DNA of 64,000 nt, from contig NZ_JAJGMW010000001.1 in NCBI RefSeq assembly GCF_020782115.1, forward strand, positions 186,001 through 250,000. The letters are read 5' to 3'. Shown one piece after another: positions 25,794 through 39,238 of this stretch. A program made the position numbers and the translations under genes. Origin of the DNA: Leeuwenhoekiella parthenopeia (lineage in GTDB: Bacteria > Bacteroidota > Bacteroidia > Flavobacteriales > Flavobacteriaceae). The notes under the pieces are model-generated. The model did not search any database. It was not told the origin of the DNA and saw only the letters and a list, made by a program, of their open reading frames with translations. Each line of letters starts with the position of its first letter. Positions within the stretch are counted from its first letter, which is position 1.

Positions 25794-26717
25794 TTAATCA
25801 ATCCAACCATTAGCAATCATCCAGTTTTTACATTCAACAAACCATTTAGATGGCGTTGATGGATTGTCAAGACCATAACCGTGACCACCCTCAGGATAAA
25901 TAAGCAACTGCGAATTGACTCCATTTTTGTTTAAAGCCTCGTAAAATTTTATGCTGTTCTCAACTTTCACCGTTTTATCATTTCCTGAATGAAAAATGAA
26001 TGCAACTGGAGTTTGCGGAGTTACGAGTAATTCGTTGGAAAAAGAATCTATTAAATCTTGAGAAGGATTCTCTCCAAGAAGATTATTTCTAGATCCCATA
26101 TGTGTTAGCCCTTCAGAAAAACTGATCACCGGGTATCCCAGAATCATAAAGGCAGGCTTTAGAATAACCTCATCGCTATCTTCAAGGTAGTTTTTATCAT
26201 AATGTGTAGCAGCTGATGCTGCCAGGTGTCCACCGGCTGAGAAGCCCATAATCCCTGTTCTAGAAGTATCTATATTCCATTCACGTGCTTTTTCGCCTAA
26301 AATCTGAAAAGTTCTTTGCACATCCTGTAATGGCCCAATAGCAGGTTTATGCATTGTTTTTTCTGAAGGTGTTCTGTATTTTAAAACAAAAGCAGCAACT
26401 CCAATATTTTGAAATGCTCGCGCCACTGTGTAACCTTCGTGATCTACTGCAACTACCCTATACCCCCCTCCGGGACAGATAATTACTGCAGTGCCTGTTG
26501 CAATTTCAGAATCAGGTATAAAGGCTGTCAATGTGGGTTTTGTTACGTTTCCAAAATAAAAATGATCGCCCCCCCAATTGCCCTTTATTTCTTTGAAATC
26601 ATTCTCTTTTGAGTTTGGGACCGATCCTTCATATATGGGAAACTCCTTTTGCTGCCCAAAACCGGTCTGAGCAAATAATATAACTACAGTCATAAAAAAA
26701 AACTTCATAGGTAACAT
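25794..26717 (-). CDS. Alpha/beta-hydrolase, acetyl-xylan-esterase/BD-FAE-like
   Basis: A 307-residue secreted alpha/beta-hydrolase. It has a signal peptide (a second ATG three codons in also fits), an oxyanion-hole block CPGGGYRVVAVDHEG, the nucleophile elbow GFSAGGH with Ser160, and a C-terminal PEGGHGYG carrying the catalytic His. This is the pattern of carbohydrate esterases that cleave acetyl or feruloyl groups from plant polysaccharides. It follows the CE2-like esterase after 44 bp, so two esterases of different folds are made together. The ester group and sugar position are not known. Confidence 0.85.
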   Translation of the reverse strand: MLPMKFFFMTVVILFAQTGFGQQKEFPIYEGSVPNSKENDFKEIKGNWGGDHFYFGNVTKPTLTAFIPDSEIATGTAVIICPGGGYRVVAVDHEGYTVARAFQNIGVAAFVLKYRTPSEKTMHKPAIGPLQDVQRTFQILGEKAREWNIDTSRTGIMGFSAGGHLAASAATHYDKNYLEDSDEVILKPAFMILGYPVISFSEGLTHMGSRNNLLGENPSQDLIDSFSNELLVTPQTPVAFIFHSGNDKTVKVENSIKFYEALNKNGVNSQLLIYPEGGHGYGLDNPSTPSKWFVECKNWMIANGWID

Positions 26718-26761
26718 TTTAATATTACAGTCGTGCTTTATTTTGATACGTATTCCATTAT

Positions 26762-27772
26762 TTAATTTTTTACAAGATATTGATTTAAAATAGGCGCAAG
26801 TTTCTTTGCTATCTTTAAATGTCCCTGATCATTGGGATGATTGGTATCTACAAAATCTTGTGAAGGTAACAGCCAGCCGGTTGTGTCAATAAATTGTATG
26901 TGAGAATCTAAAGATTCAGAAAATCGAACTACGGCATTTTTGGTTTCCTTTATATAAAAACCTCCTAAAGTTCCCATTGCAACAATAAACGTCTCGGGAA
27001 ACTCATCACGAATGTTTTTCAAAAATTGGTAATAAGTTTCTTCAAATACAGAATTGGGAACCTTTAAGTTATGATCGTTAGTACCCAGGTTTATAACAAC
27101 AATCTTTGGTGTGTACTTACTAAAGTCCCATTTAGGACAGTCCTGATGACCCGGGCTTTTGGCGCTAAAGTATTGAAATTCCTGACCTTTTTTTGATGCC
27201 CAGTCTCCCGTATAGTGATATCCATCGGTTAGGGTAATGCCGGGGTACGAAATTTGGGTATGATTTACTTCTAAATTTTCTCCTGTAATCCAGGAATACG
27301 CCGATAAATTCTTATATGTAGTGTGCTGACCCGAAGTAATGGAATTTCCTATGAATTCAATTAGTTCTTTTTGAGGCTGGGCTAATGTAGTAGCGCCCTT
27401 GTCCAGAATCAATCCTTTAAAAAGGATCTCGTCGTTAGCATAACTGGCAACAACCATTAATTGATGCACCTGATCATCTAAAGATTCTGGAGTTAAATTG
27501 AGAATGCCCGGCTCTGCTCGATACAGTTTAAAACCGGTATTATCAATATTTACATAAATGTTTACCGCCTTGCCTAAATTAAGCTGCACTGTTTTGCCTG
27601 AAAATCGGGCTTTAAGATATGCTCCTCCCCAATAGCTGTGATAAGCCTGCGAATTGGATTTATCCCAACGCCCAAGATATTGAATATTTGAGTCACCGGG
27701 TGAGCCATCACCATAGTTTGAAAACAGTATTAAAGGTATAAACAGAAAGACCACTAAAAACCATTTTTCCAT
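26762..27772 (-). CDS. CE2-like SGNH esterase with N-terminal jelly-roll domain
   Basis: A 336-residue secreted esterase with the two-domain layout of carbohydrate esterase family 2. After the signal peptide, about 110 residues form a jelly-roll domain (YLGRWDKSNSQAYHSYWGGA). The SGNH hydrolase then starts with IEFIGNSITSG, nucleophile Ser144. INLGTND near 228-233 gives the Gly/Asn oxyanion blocks, and VDTNHPNDQGH gives Asp309 and His312. CE2 enzymes deacetylate sugars at chain ends or O-6. It lies between the GH35 gene (184 bp upstream) and the alpha/beta-hydrolase. Confidence 0.88.
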   Translation of the reverse strand: MEKWFLVVFLFIPLILFSNYGDGSPGDSNIQYLGRWDKSNSQAYHSYWGGAYLKARFSGKTVQLNLGKAVNIYVNIDNTGFKLYRAEPGILNLTPESLDDQVHQLMVVASYANDEILFKGLILDKGATTLAQPQKELIEFIGNSITSGQHTTYKNLSAYSWITGENLEVNHTQISYPGITLTDGYHYTGDWASKKGQEFQYFSAKSPGHQDCPKWDFSKYTPKIVVINLGTNDHNLKVPNSVFEETYYQFLKNIRDEFPETFIVAMGTLGGFYIKETKNAVVRFSESLDSHIQFIDTTGWLLPSQDFVDTNHPNDQGHLKIAKKLAPILNQYLVKN

Positions 27773-27956
27773 GTAAGATATTTTAAGACTGTTCCATTTG
27801 GAAAAAATTAATCTTGGAGACTTGTTTTGATTTTTGATTATTTGAAATCTACAGTTCTAATTTGGTGTCTCTTTTCGTCTTTCAACTTAATTTTGAAAAC
27901 TGAAATATTCATCAATAATTTCTACGTTCAATTTTATAGCCAATTCTTTTAAACCA

Positions 27957-30407
27957 TCAGTTTGACAATAGTGACATAGAGGTTTGATACTGCGGAATGA
28001 ACTTGATGTCTTTAATCAGGACCTTACCTGTACTTCCCGTAAAATACGCACTTTCTTTAAGATCTACTAAATACGGAGCGTCTTTATAAATGGGTCTGAA
28101 GTAAAAGTTCATTTCTTCTGCTCCTTTTAGATTAATGAGTTCCCGTAAGCCTATTTCCCACGGCATTCCCAGATACAGCTGATCAGAAACTAATTGATTA
28201 TCATAGAATCCCATAGCTGTATCGGCCTCATAATCTAACTTTATAAAGACGTCATTCAGGCTTTCCGGTATTCCACCCTTAAAATCAAAAACCAATCGTC
28301 TTTCAGAAAAACGGCTGCTTGTAAACTCGAGTTGCGCTTCAGGCAGATGCACTTCAAATCCCGTAAAGAGATTCATTGATTGTAGCTTGTTTAGTTTTCC
28401 GAAGCTCAACCTAGGCACCTGTTTCGTCTTAGGAAAAATTTCAAGATCAAAATCATTTTTCCCCTTGGATATAAACTTTAAGGAATCTTCATTCTTCAAA
28501 ACAAGGGCATCTGTAAATAGGAGTTGCGATTCGGTTGGTCCGGGAATAAGCCAACTTTTCAGTGCTTTTTCCTTTGATAATACTAATATGCTTGTCTTTT
28601 TCTTGCCTTTAGTAAAAGTAAACAGGCTCTTATTTGTGGAAATAGGTTTCACCAACCATCTCCTGGAATTTTGATCTACTTCAATTGATCTGTTTGAAAG
28701 CATTTTAAAAGATTCATCAAAGCGAAATGAAAATTCAGCTGAAGTTCCTTCGGGAGAAAAGAATACGTAATAGGTTGTTCCTGAATTCTCAAAACGGGTC
28801 ATCAATTGTGCAGTAGCATAGTTAAGATGAAGCCCTTCGATATCCAAATGAAATGGAAAAATCGCATTTTCATCAACAGCAAGGTCAAAACCTCCATGTT
28901 CCGGAATTTGAAGATTTCCCTCCTCTAACTGCAGGTTTACCTGCACATTTTTTTGAGTGGTCATCTGGGTGTCATCCTGAAAATTATTGAGAAATAAGAA
29001 ACCAGATTGATCCTTAAAACGAACCGCATAACGCAATAATACCGTATCAGCAGGTTTAATACTTTCGCTATTTTTTGGCAAAACAGTCTGCATAGGTGCA
29101 AGCTGCTCACTAAAGGAATTGATGAAATAATGTAGAATCCTTAGTCTGTGAAAAGATTCATTGATATTGCCAAACTCGCCAATAGGTGCCTGAAAATCAT
29201 AGGAGATTTTAGGAGATCCAAAAGCCTCATCGCTAAAGAAATTGGTTTGTCCTCTTGGTGTGGAACCTCCGTGATACATGTAATAACCTATTCCATTGGC
29301 TCCACTCCCCAGACACCTGTTTATTAAAGCATCCAGACTTTTGGCAGGTACTAAAGGTCTTCTGGTATAAGTGGCCATTATACCCCCTCCTAATTCTGCC
29401 GTAAAGGCCGGGTAATCTGATACCGTGTATTTCACCGGACTATAATCAGGCGTTTTATGCAAATCGGCATACAGATAAAATGGAGATAAATCGGGAGATT
29501 TAGTCCAGGTAGGGTATGGATAAGCGGCAGTTACCGGCAAGGTCTCATTGGGGATTATAGCTCCTCTACTCCAACCAGTAGCAGTATAAAAGGGCGTTAT
29601 GATTCCTGCTTGCTGTGCTAAGGATTTTAAAACACGCATATGATCTGTTCCCAAATCTGCGTAAGGGTTTTCTTGTGTAGAAGTGCCCACTCCATTTAGA
29701 ACAAAATCTTTATCACGCTCTGCACTGGTATAGTCCAAAGGTTGACCGGGATACGTTAATCCCCAGGGAGCGGCAGACGCCTGATATTCATTTTCAAGTT
29801 GTGTCGCAATAATGGGACCTCCATCTTTAAATAAAAGACCTTCTATTTGCTTACCGATCTCGTCATATAACCGTTCTGCATAGGATAAATAATTAGGATC
29901 ATTTGAACGTATTGTAATGGGCTTTGCCAAAAGCCAATCGGGTAATGCTCCATTGCGTATCTCTCCGTGACCAAAAGGACCGATACGTAAAATAACCGGC
30001 ATCTCGTATTGTGCGCATAATTTGATGAACTTTCGTAAATCCCTGTTTCCATTCCAAATAAATTCTCCCTCAATCTCCTCATGCATATTCCAAAAAACAT
30101 AAGTCGCCAGCATATTGATGCCTCCTGCTTTTATTTTTTGGATTGCTTCTTCCCAGTAAGCTTCAGGATATCTTGAGAAATGAAACTCGCCGGTTATTGG
30201 AATACTGGGTTTTTCATTTTTTGAAATGTAAAAATTATTGACCTCATAGCTTGTTCCTTTGAAATTTTTACCTCCTAGTTTTAAATGCTCTGAAAATATA
30301 TCTTTCTCAGGAACACGTAAATCAATCTCATAACTTGTCACGCCCTCATTTTGAGCATTCAATAATATTGGAATAAGTAGCGTGTAAAGAAAAGTTACGT
30401 GTTTCAA
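27957..30407 (-). CDS. GH35 family beta-galactosidase-like protein
   Basis: An 816-residue exported protein with a GH35 (beta/alpha)8 barrel at the N-terminal side. PITGEFHFSRYPEAYWEEAI near 70-90 is the classic family opening, followed by YVFWNMHEEIEGEF and the acid/base block ATQLENEY (Glu207). The presumed nucleophile is Glu338 in FTAELGGG. Beta-sandwich domains fill the C-terminal half. GH35 enzymes release galactose, more rarely other sugars, from non-reducing ends. The context of sulfatases and GH2 enzymes fits a galactan. The frame has no ATG at the start; TTG at 30407, directly before a good signal peptide (KHVTFLYTLLIPILLNAQ), is the likely start. The divergent AELGGG nucleophile block hints at an unusual specificity. 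Confidence 0.88.
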   Translation of the reverse strand: MKHVTFLYTLLIPILLNAQNEGVTSYEIDLRVPEKDIFSEHLKLGGKNFKGTSYEVNNFYISKNEKPSIPITGEFHFSRYPEAYWEEAIQKIKAGGINMLATYVFWNMHEEIEGEFIWNGNRDLRKFIKLCAQYEMPVILRIGPFGHGEIRNGALPDWLLAKPITIRSNDPNYLSYAERLYDEIGKQIEGLLFKDGGPIIATQLENEYQASAAPWGLTYPGQPLDYTSAERDKDFVLNGVGTSTQENPYADLGTDHMRVLKSLAQQAGIITPFYTATGWSRGAIIPNETLPVTAAYPYPTWTKSPDLSPFYLYADLHKTPDYSPVKYTVSDYPAFTAELGGGIMATYTRRPLVPAKSLDALINRCLGSGANGIGYYMYHGGSTPRGQTNFFSDEAFGSPKISYDFQAPIGEFGNINESFHRLRILHYFINSFSEQLAPMQTVLPKNSESIKPADTVLLRYAVRFKDQSGFLFLNNFQDDTQMTTQKNVQVNLQLEEGNLQIPEHGGFDLAVDENAIFPFHLDIEGLHLNYATAQLMTRFENSGTTYYVFFSPEGTSAEFSFRFDESFKMLSNRSIEVDQNSRRWLVKPISTNKSLFTFTKGKKKTSILVLSKEKALKSWLIPGPTESQLLFTDALVLKNEDSLKFISKGKNDFDLEIFPKTKQVPRLSFGKLNKLQSMNLFTGFEVHLPEAQLEFTSSRFSERRLVFDFKGGIPESLNDVFIKLDYEADTAMGFYDNQLVSDQLYLGMPWEIGLRELINLKGAEEMNFYFRPIYKDAPYLVDLKESAYFTGSTGKVLIKDIKFIPQYQTSMSLLSN

Positions 30408-30458
30408 AGGTTTATTTTTTGCTGTTTAAGGATACTCTTAAAATGGTTTGAGCCTGAA

Positions 30459-31907
30459 TTAATGCTTGATATACTCCCGGTCCGTTTTAAACGCAGGATC
30501 CCAAATGTCTTTATACAAAGGTTCTTTATTCTGCATCAGACTTTTATTAATATGATAAGTCACATCCATCCATTGATCTCCTTCATCCCAAAGCGGCGCC
30601 ATTAAATTGCTTTCCCATTGCCTATAAGCAGTCTCCAGCTTTTTAAGTTGGTCTTCTTCCTCCGAAGAAAGATCAATAGTCTCTCCCAGATTTTTTTCAA
30701 GATTATACAAATTGACTCCAAAATCTTTAACACGAACTGTCTTATAGTCTCCAATGCGCGCACCTCCTTCTTCTAATTTTCGCCAAAACAATTGCTCGTG
30801 TGGATTACCATGTTCAATCTCCTGTAAATACGGCAAGAGATTGGCTCCATCCAGAACAAGACCTTCCGGTTTCTCAATATTTGCTGCTGCAAGAGACGTA
30901 GTGAAAATATCCAGAGAAGAAGAGAGTCCGTTAAAGGTTTTTCCTCCCGCAATCAGTTTTGGATAGCTTACTACAAAGGGTACTCTATGACCACCTTCAA
31001 ATTGATTTCCTTTCCAGCCCTTTAGAGGTCCTCCCATAGAATCATTATTGTGTGCACCACCGTTATCACTTAAAAAGTAGATTAACGTATTTTCTCGTAG
31101 ATTAAGTTCTTCTAGCTTATCTAGTAATTTGCCTACGTTCTCATCAAGAGACCAGGTCATCGCTGCAAGCTTTTGACGGGGATGATCTTTATATTTTTCT
31201 AAATCTTCTTCTTTCGCATCCATTGGGGTATGCACGGCATTGTAAGCGAGATACATGAAAAAAGGCTTTTCGGCGCTTTGTTCAACATACTTCACAGATT
31301 GGTCACCCAGCACATCTGTCATATAGCCGTCAAAAATCACACGCTCTCCGTTATGCTGAAGCATGTTTTCTTCGGAAGGATTTTTTAATGGAAAATACGA
31401 GCGACTACCTGCCAGAAAACCATAAAAATCATCAAAGCCACGCTGATTGGGATGGTCTGAATCTTCTTCTCCAAGATGCCATTTACCTAAAGCATAAGTA
31501 TTGTAACCATTTGCCTTAAATACATCGGCAATGGTTTCCACTTCATCACTTAGCCCAACACCACCGGTTCCGTTGGCTTCAAAACCAAAGCGCTGCTGGT
31601 ACTTTCCGGTAATTAATCCTGCTCGGGAAGGAGCACAGACTGTGGCACTTACATGCGCATCTGTAAACGCAGTACCACTTGCTGCGAGTTCATCAATACG
31701 CGGAGTATCCAGGTCTTCACTTCCCATAAAGCCAAAATCAATATAACCGGCATCGTCTATTAAAATCACAATAATGTTCGGCGGTCTTTCGGTAGTTGTA
31801 ATTGGTGAGCTAGCCCCATCCTCAGACGACGTATTAGTTTTACAGGCAGTGCTTGTTGCCAAAAAGACCAGAGTGACTATTTTTAAATATAATTTCATTT
31901 TGTGCAT
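30459..31907 (-). CDS. Family S1 sulfatase, lipoprotein, paralogue group B
   Basis: A 482-residue sulfatase with lipobox STAC (Cys22), metal-site DD at 51-52 and formylglycine site CAPSR from Cys91. GKWHLGEEDSDHPNQRGFDDFYGF and YFLSDNGGAHNND follow. It is a close paralogue of 14470-15906 and shares almost all blocks and the WDEGDQWMDVTY end. The start codon follows directly after the stop codon of the GH43 gene, so translation is probably coupled; an alternative ATG lies three codons in. The GH35 gene follows after 51 bp. The presumed substrate is a sulfated galactose or similar, not proven. Confidence 0.95.
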   Translation of the reverse strand: MHKMKLYLKIVTLVFLATSTACKTNTSSEDGASSPITTTERPPNIIVILIDDAGYIDFGFMGSEDLDTPRIDELAASGTAFTDAHVSATVCAPSRAGLITGKYQQRFGFEANGTGGVGLSDEVETIADVFKANGYNTYALGKWHLGEEDSDHPNQRGFDDFYGFLAGSRSYFPLKNPSEENMLQHNGERVIFDGYMTDVLGDQSVKYVEQSAEKPFFMYLAYNAVHTPMDAKEEDLEKYKDHPRQKLAAMTWSLDENVGKLLDKLEELNLRENTLIYFLSDNGGAHNNDSMGGPLKGWKGNQFEGGHRVPFVVSYPKLIAGGKTFNGLSSSLDIFTTSLAAANIEKPEGLVLDGANLLPYLQEIEHGNPHEQLFWRKLEEGGARIGDYKTVRVKDFGVNLYNLEKNLGETIDLSSEEEDQLKKLETAYRQWESNLMAPLWDEGDQWMDVTYHINKSLMQNKEPLYKDIWDPAFKTDREYIKH

Positions 31908-33086
31908 TTATTGATTATCAAAAAAACTCAAATCCCATTGCGGGTACCATTTTAGTATGGGTTTTCCGTCTTCAAATTCTATGGGTAGAAAAATGTATTC
32001 GCCTTTGATCGCATCCTGTGGTGTCCAACGGTCTGCTACAAAAATAAATGCATCCTCCTTGCCCTCAACCGGTATGACGTGAGTGCTTTGAGTTCTAAAA
32101 GTAGTTTTACGCTCTTCTTCACTACCACGCACGGGATTACCCAAAGAAGTCCACGGCCCCAGCATGTCATCTGCAACGGCAGATCGCGCGGGATTGGGAG
32201 CCCAACCGGTGAGTCCGCTGGTGATCATATAGTACTTTCCATCCTTTTTAAAGACTGCAGGAGCCTCATTATTACCTCCGGGAAATACGCGTACATATTC
32301 ATCTGAGAGCGATAAATAATCTGAAGCTAATTTTGAAATGATCAGGGTCCCGTTCTCTTCTGAAGCAGTAATATGATAAGCCGTACCGTCATCATCTTTA
32401 AACAACGTCATATCGCGAGACATCTGCCCTACTTCAAAATCCCGGACGAGATAAACCCCATTCTCTAAAGCTTCCACCCGTTTTACATCCCCGCTGCGTA
32501 ATGTTTTTGCATTGTTTGGATCATCATTTTTACCCAACATTGCTTTTGCTTTTTCCTGTTGTTCTTCAGTAAAATTTAAGGGCCAAACTCCCGGATGCAT
32601 TCTAAAACTATCAATGTATTCATAGGGTCCTGTAACTTCGTCAGCAACAGCCACACCTGTAAGCGCCGCATCATAACCCTGATCTTTCAATTCGTGATGA
32701 AACCACATTACAAATTTACCCGTACTGTCATTATAAATAATTTTAGGCCGCTCAATTACTGAGCCTTGCTGTAGTTTGCTGGTGGTGTCTTTCACAACCT
32801 TGAGTGCAACTCCTTCATTTTTCCAGTTATAAAGGTCTTTTGAGGAATATATACGAACCCCCACCCAGGATTTGTTACCACGTCCGCCAGCTACTTTATG
32901 CTCACCTACCCAATAATAGGTATTATCGTAATAAAGCATTCCTGCTCCGTGAGCATTTATGTGTGTCCCCTCTGTATCTGCCCAGACCGGATTTTCATTA
33001 TCGAAATGCGCGATTTTTTTCTGAGCACAAACACTCAGGGTAAAACTAACAAGAGTGAGCAACGCATATTTTTTGAGACTTATCAT
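31908..33086 (-). CDS. GH43-family five-bladed propeller glycosidase, exo-galactanase-like
   Basis: A 392-residue exported protein. After the signal peptide it reads INAHGAGMLYYDNTYYWVGEHK. This resembles the His/Ala/His-Gly opening of GH43 members related to exo-beta-1,3-galactanases (GH43_24 type) and GH43_34, rather than the usual xylosidase pattern. GSVIERPKIIYND, MSRDMTLFKDDDGTAYHI and NNEAPAVFKKDGKYYMITS are further GH43 blade motifs with conserved acidic residues. If the exo-galactanase reading is right, it would strip galactose from a beta-1,3-galactan backbone. The subfamily call is tentative; the family call is good. It lies 10 bp after the GH2 beta-galactosidase and touches the sulfatase gene. 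Confidence 0.85.
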   Translation of the reverse strand: MISLKKYALLTLVSFTLSVCAQKKIAHFDNENPVWADTEGTHINAHGAGMLYYDNTYYWVGEHKVAGGRGNKSWVGVRIYSSKDLYNWKNEGVALKVVKDTTSKLQQGSVIERPKIIYNDSTGKFVMWFHHELKDQGYDAALTGVAVADEVTGPYEYIDSFRMHPGVWPLNFTEEQQEKAKAMLGKNDDPNNAKTLRSGDVKRVEALENGVYLVRDFEVGQMSRDMTLFKDDDGTAYHITASEENGTLIISKLASDYLSLSDEYVRVFPGGNNEAPAVFKKDGKYYMITSGLTGWAPNPARSAVADDMLGPWTSLGNPVRGSEEERKTTFRTQSTHVIPVEGKEDAFIFVADRWTPQDAIKGEYIFLPIEFEDGKPILKWYPQWDLSFFDNQ

Positions 33087-33096
33087 AGTAAATGAT

Positions 33097-36330
<3,234 letters not shown>

Positions 36331-36412
36331 TTAATTAGATGAATTATGTATAGGTTACTTACTTGAATTTGTAGGTTTGAGAAATCTAGCTCATTGAGCT
36401 ACACAATCAATA

Positions 36413-39238
36413 TCATTTTTTCAGGCTCTGTAATTGCGATTCGGTTAACGTAATTTCCGGTTTGAACGAATCGCTTTCCATGTACCGTAGTAAACTGCTT
36501 CGTAATTGACGGGCAGCGGGGCGTTTCTCAAGATTGTTTGAAATATCCATACTACTAAAGATGAGTTTACCCGACCCGATTCTGGCTTCAAAAACATCTC
36601 CCAGTTTGCGGTTTGTAACAAAATTATCTACTACCCCTACAATGGGGTCAATTTCCAGATCTCCGAGATTAACCGAGGTGGACTGTTTACACAAATCCCA
36701 CCACTGCCATTGGGTGTATTTTTCAGTAGGGAATAAAGCAAGAGCAGGGTGATTCTTCTGGATCAAGAGCCCCATTGTTGCGGGCTGATCGGGAAAATGT
36801 ACAGGACTCCAAAAAACAGGAACAAATCTCCCGGTAACACCTTTAAGTTCCTTGTAATCGGGATTGAGTAAAACCGTTTTTCCTTCTTTTAATAAACGTA
36901 TTGCCTTTTCAAAAGATCGCGTTTCAACAATAGCATCATTTGAAATTTCAACGCCTGATTTAGGATATACCCACAGCGGCCAATGATTTTTATAATTTGA
37001 ATCGAGTAAACTGATTTCTAAACTCCATGCTTCGGCCTGATCGACATTTACGGGGAATTCAATAGATCCAAGATTTATGTTGTTACCAATCTTAAGGTCA
37101 ATGTTTTCGAGTACCTTTTCAAGTAACGGTTTTCCATCATCGTCCTTCAAACTGATTTTAATTTTCTGATTAGTTTTCTCTTCTAAAAAATTAGCAATTT
37201 CAATACCTGCTTTAAATGTTTCTCCACTTTCATAAACCGCTTTTTTAAACCGTGCCAAAGGAACCAGCGGACTATTGAATTCTCGGAATTCTTCGCCTGA
37301 AACGACTCCTTTTGATTCCCAAAAAGCATTCAAAATTCCCACGAGTGCAGTCCCCTGACCCGGAAAGTCCTGCAATTGCAGCAATTGAAAACCATCAAAA
37401 CTGGGTGTTTTTAGTGCGCGTTCTATTTCTTCTTTATAAAGCATCGTAGCGAGCTTTCCGGAAACATAGGTAAAGTCTTTTGCCTTATCAAGCATCCCTT
37501 TTTGCTCCAGATCATTACGAACGGCAATGAAATTAAGCGGCATTAAAACCCCGGTATAATCTTCAATTTCGCTCATATCTGGATACACAGAGTACTGCCC
37601 TATTTCATGTGAAACGAGCGGAACATCTATATGGGCACTATTGGCCGAAAAGTCTTCATCAAAACTGGGGTATTTGTGATTAAATACGCCCTGACCGCGT
37701 ATCCAGCCTTTGTCCGTCCACTGCGCTATGAAAACTTCATCTTCAGGTTGTGGCAATATGCCTGCCGGTTTTTGAAAACTGAACGAGGTAGTTGCATATA
37801 AATGACGGCTATCCTCTGCTTTAAGCTCTTTAACCATTGCATTTAACACGTCAAAATTGCCTTGCAACTCATTACCCATCGAGAAAAATAAAAACGAAGG
37901 ATGATGCCCATATTCTTTGAGTATTTTTTGTGCTTCTTCTTTCAGAAAAGCAGTGGTTTGTGCATCCTCGCCTACGGTTAAACTCCAATGGGGCAATTCT
38001 ACCTGTAAATACATTCCAACTTCATCTGCTGCTGCAAATGCTGCTTCCGGCGGACACCAAGAATGAAAACGTATGTGATTGAGACCATAATTTTTTGCCT
38101 GCTCGTAAAGCTTAGCCCATTCCTCTACCTCCATGGGAGGATGCCCGGTTAATGGAAATATCACACACTCCAAATTTCCTCTTAAAAAGATACGTTTGCC
38201 ATTTAGAACTAAATCTCCATCCCTGGCTTCCAGAACGCGATGTCCGTAAGTTTGGGAAATTTGAGAATCACCACTTGTCAATTTTACCTGATAGAGGTTT
38301 TGATTGAATTCATCCCAGGGCGCTAAGCCTTCAGGGCGTTGAATGGAAAAGTGTACATACTCCCCTTCTACCACGGGCCGTTCAATAGTCTCATCAAATA
38401 AACTTTTACCGGAAGCATCAGAAATTTCAAGTCTAACGCTCTTAACTTCAACATCCCTATGTTGGTAAACCACCTGTATTGCATCGTTCAAGTCATCTGG
38501 ATACAATTTGAGGCTCTCAGGTTTATTTTTAGGAGATGCGCTTATTTTTAGGTCTCCTAACATACCATTCCACTTAATTTGAGTATGATTAGTATACGCG
38601 TGAGCCATATCCTGATTGACCTCAAGTGGATATTTATCCCCTTTTACATTAATTTGGGGATACAGATTAGAATTATCAATTACCACAGTAATGAGGTGTT
38701 TACCCGGGGTTAAGATTTCACTCAGGTCATACTTGTGACTACCCACAAGACTTTCTTCAGAACCTACTTGCAGACTATCTACATAAAGAGTAGAACTCCA
38801 TAATACCCGTTCGAGACTTAAAATTTTATCCTGATTGGACCAATTTTGAGGAACCTCAATCTGCTTTTGATACCAGGCTTTACCAATATATGCATGTTTA
38901 CGGGCCAGATTAGAAAGTACATAATTATTAAGGGCCGGAGTAAGTGTGTCTTTTATACCAATACCGGCATCATCAAGTGTACCGGGTAAGTCTATAGCCT
39001 GCCCTTTAAAAGCTTCTGCAAACCAGTTGTTTTGCTTACCCTGATCTAGTGAATCGAGTTTTACGCGCCAAAGACCTGCCAGACTCAATTCATCACCTGT
39101 TGTTGTAGCAATAGTGTCTTCAGAAGCCATACCAAAACCATTCTGACCAGGTTTTGTTTCTTCTGTACAGGCCGTAAGAATCAAAAATGCGACCAGTATA
39201 AAAAAACGTTTGAAGTTTAGATTTTTAGTGGGGTTCAT
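36413..39238 (-). CDS. GH2-family glycoside hydrolase, lipoprotein, paralogue of the gene at 46116
   Basis: A 941-residue lipoprotein (lipobox LTAC). A GH2 sugar-binding domain (SLAGLWRVKLDSLDQG, KAWYQKQIEVPQNW) and an immunoglobulin-like domain precede the barrel. RGNLECVIFPLTGHPP and HIRFHSWCPPEAAFAAADE lead to SMGNELQG (acid/base Glu457) and the nucleophile Glu545 in SHEIGQY. The last 250 residues are extra domains, with RIGSGKLIFSSMDI near the end. It lacks the LacZ small-chain domain, so it is a different GH2 branch from the gene upstream of it. Which sugar it releases is not clear. Its ATG overlaps the end of the sulfatase gene by 4 bases, giving translational coupling. Confidence 0.9.
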   Translation of the reverse strand: MNPTKNLNFKRFFILVAFLILTACTEETKPGQNGFGMASEDTIATTTGDELSLAGLWRVKLDSLDQGKQNNWFAEAFKGQAIDLPGTLDDAGIGIKDTLTPALNNYVLSNLARKHAYIGKAWYQKQIEVPQNWSNQDKILSLERVLWSSTLYVDSLQVGSEESLVGSHKYDLSEILTPGKHLITVVIDNSNLYPQINVKGDKYPLEVNQDMAHAYTNHTQIKWNGMLGDLKISASPKNKPESLKLYPDDLNDAIQVVYQHRDVEVKSVRLEISDASGKSLFDETIERPVVEGEYVHFSIQRPEGLAPWDEFNQNLYQVKLTSGDSQISQTYGHRVLEARDGDLVLNGKRIFLRGNLECVIFPLTGHPPMEVEEWAKLYEQAKNYGLNHIRFHSWCPPEAAFAAADEVGMYLQVELPHWSLTVGEDAQTTAFLKEEAQKILKEYGHHPSFLFFSMGNELQGNFDVLNAMVKELKAEDSRHLYATTSFSFQKPAGILPQPEDEVFIAQWTDKGWIRGQGVFNHKYPSFDEDFSANSAHIDVPLVSHEIGQYSVYPDMSEIEDYTGVLMPLNFIAVRNDLEQKGMLDKAKDFTYVSGKLATMLYKEEIERALKTPSFDGFQLLQLQDFPGQGTALVGILNAFWESKGVVSGEEFREFNSPLVPLARFKKAVYESGETFKAGIEIANFLEEKTNQKIKISLKDDDGKPLLEKVLENIDLKIGNNINLGSIEFPVNVDQAEAWSLEISLLDSNYKNHWPLWVYPKSGVEISNDAIVETRSFEKAIRLLKEGKTVLLNPDYKELKGVTGRFVPVFWSPVHFPDQPATMGLLIQKNHPALALFPTEKYTQWQWWDLCKQSTSVNLGDLEIDPIVGVVDNFVTNRKLGDVFEARIGSGKLIFSSMDISNNLEKRPAARQLRSSLLRYMESDSFKPEITLTESQLQSLKK

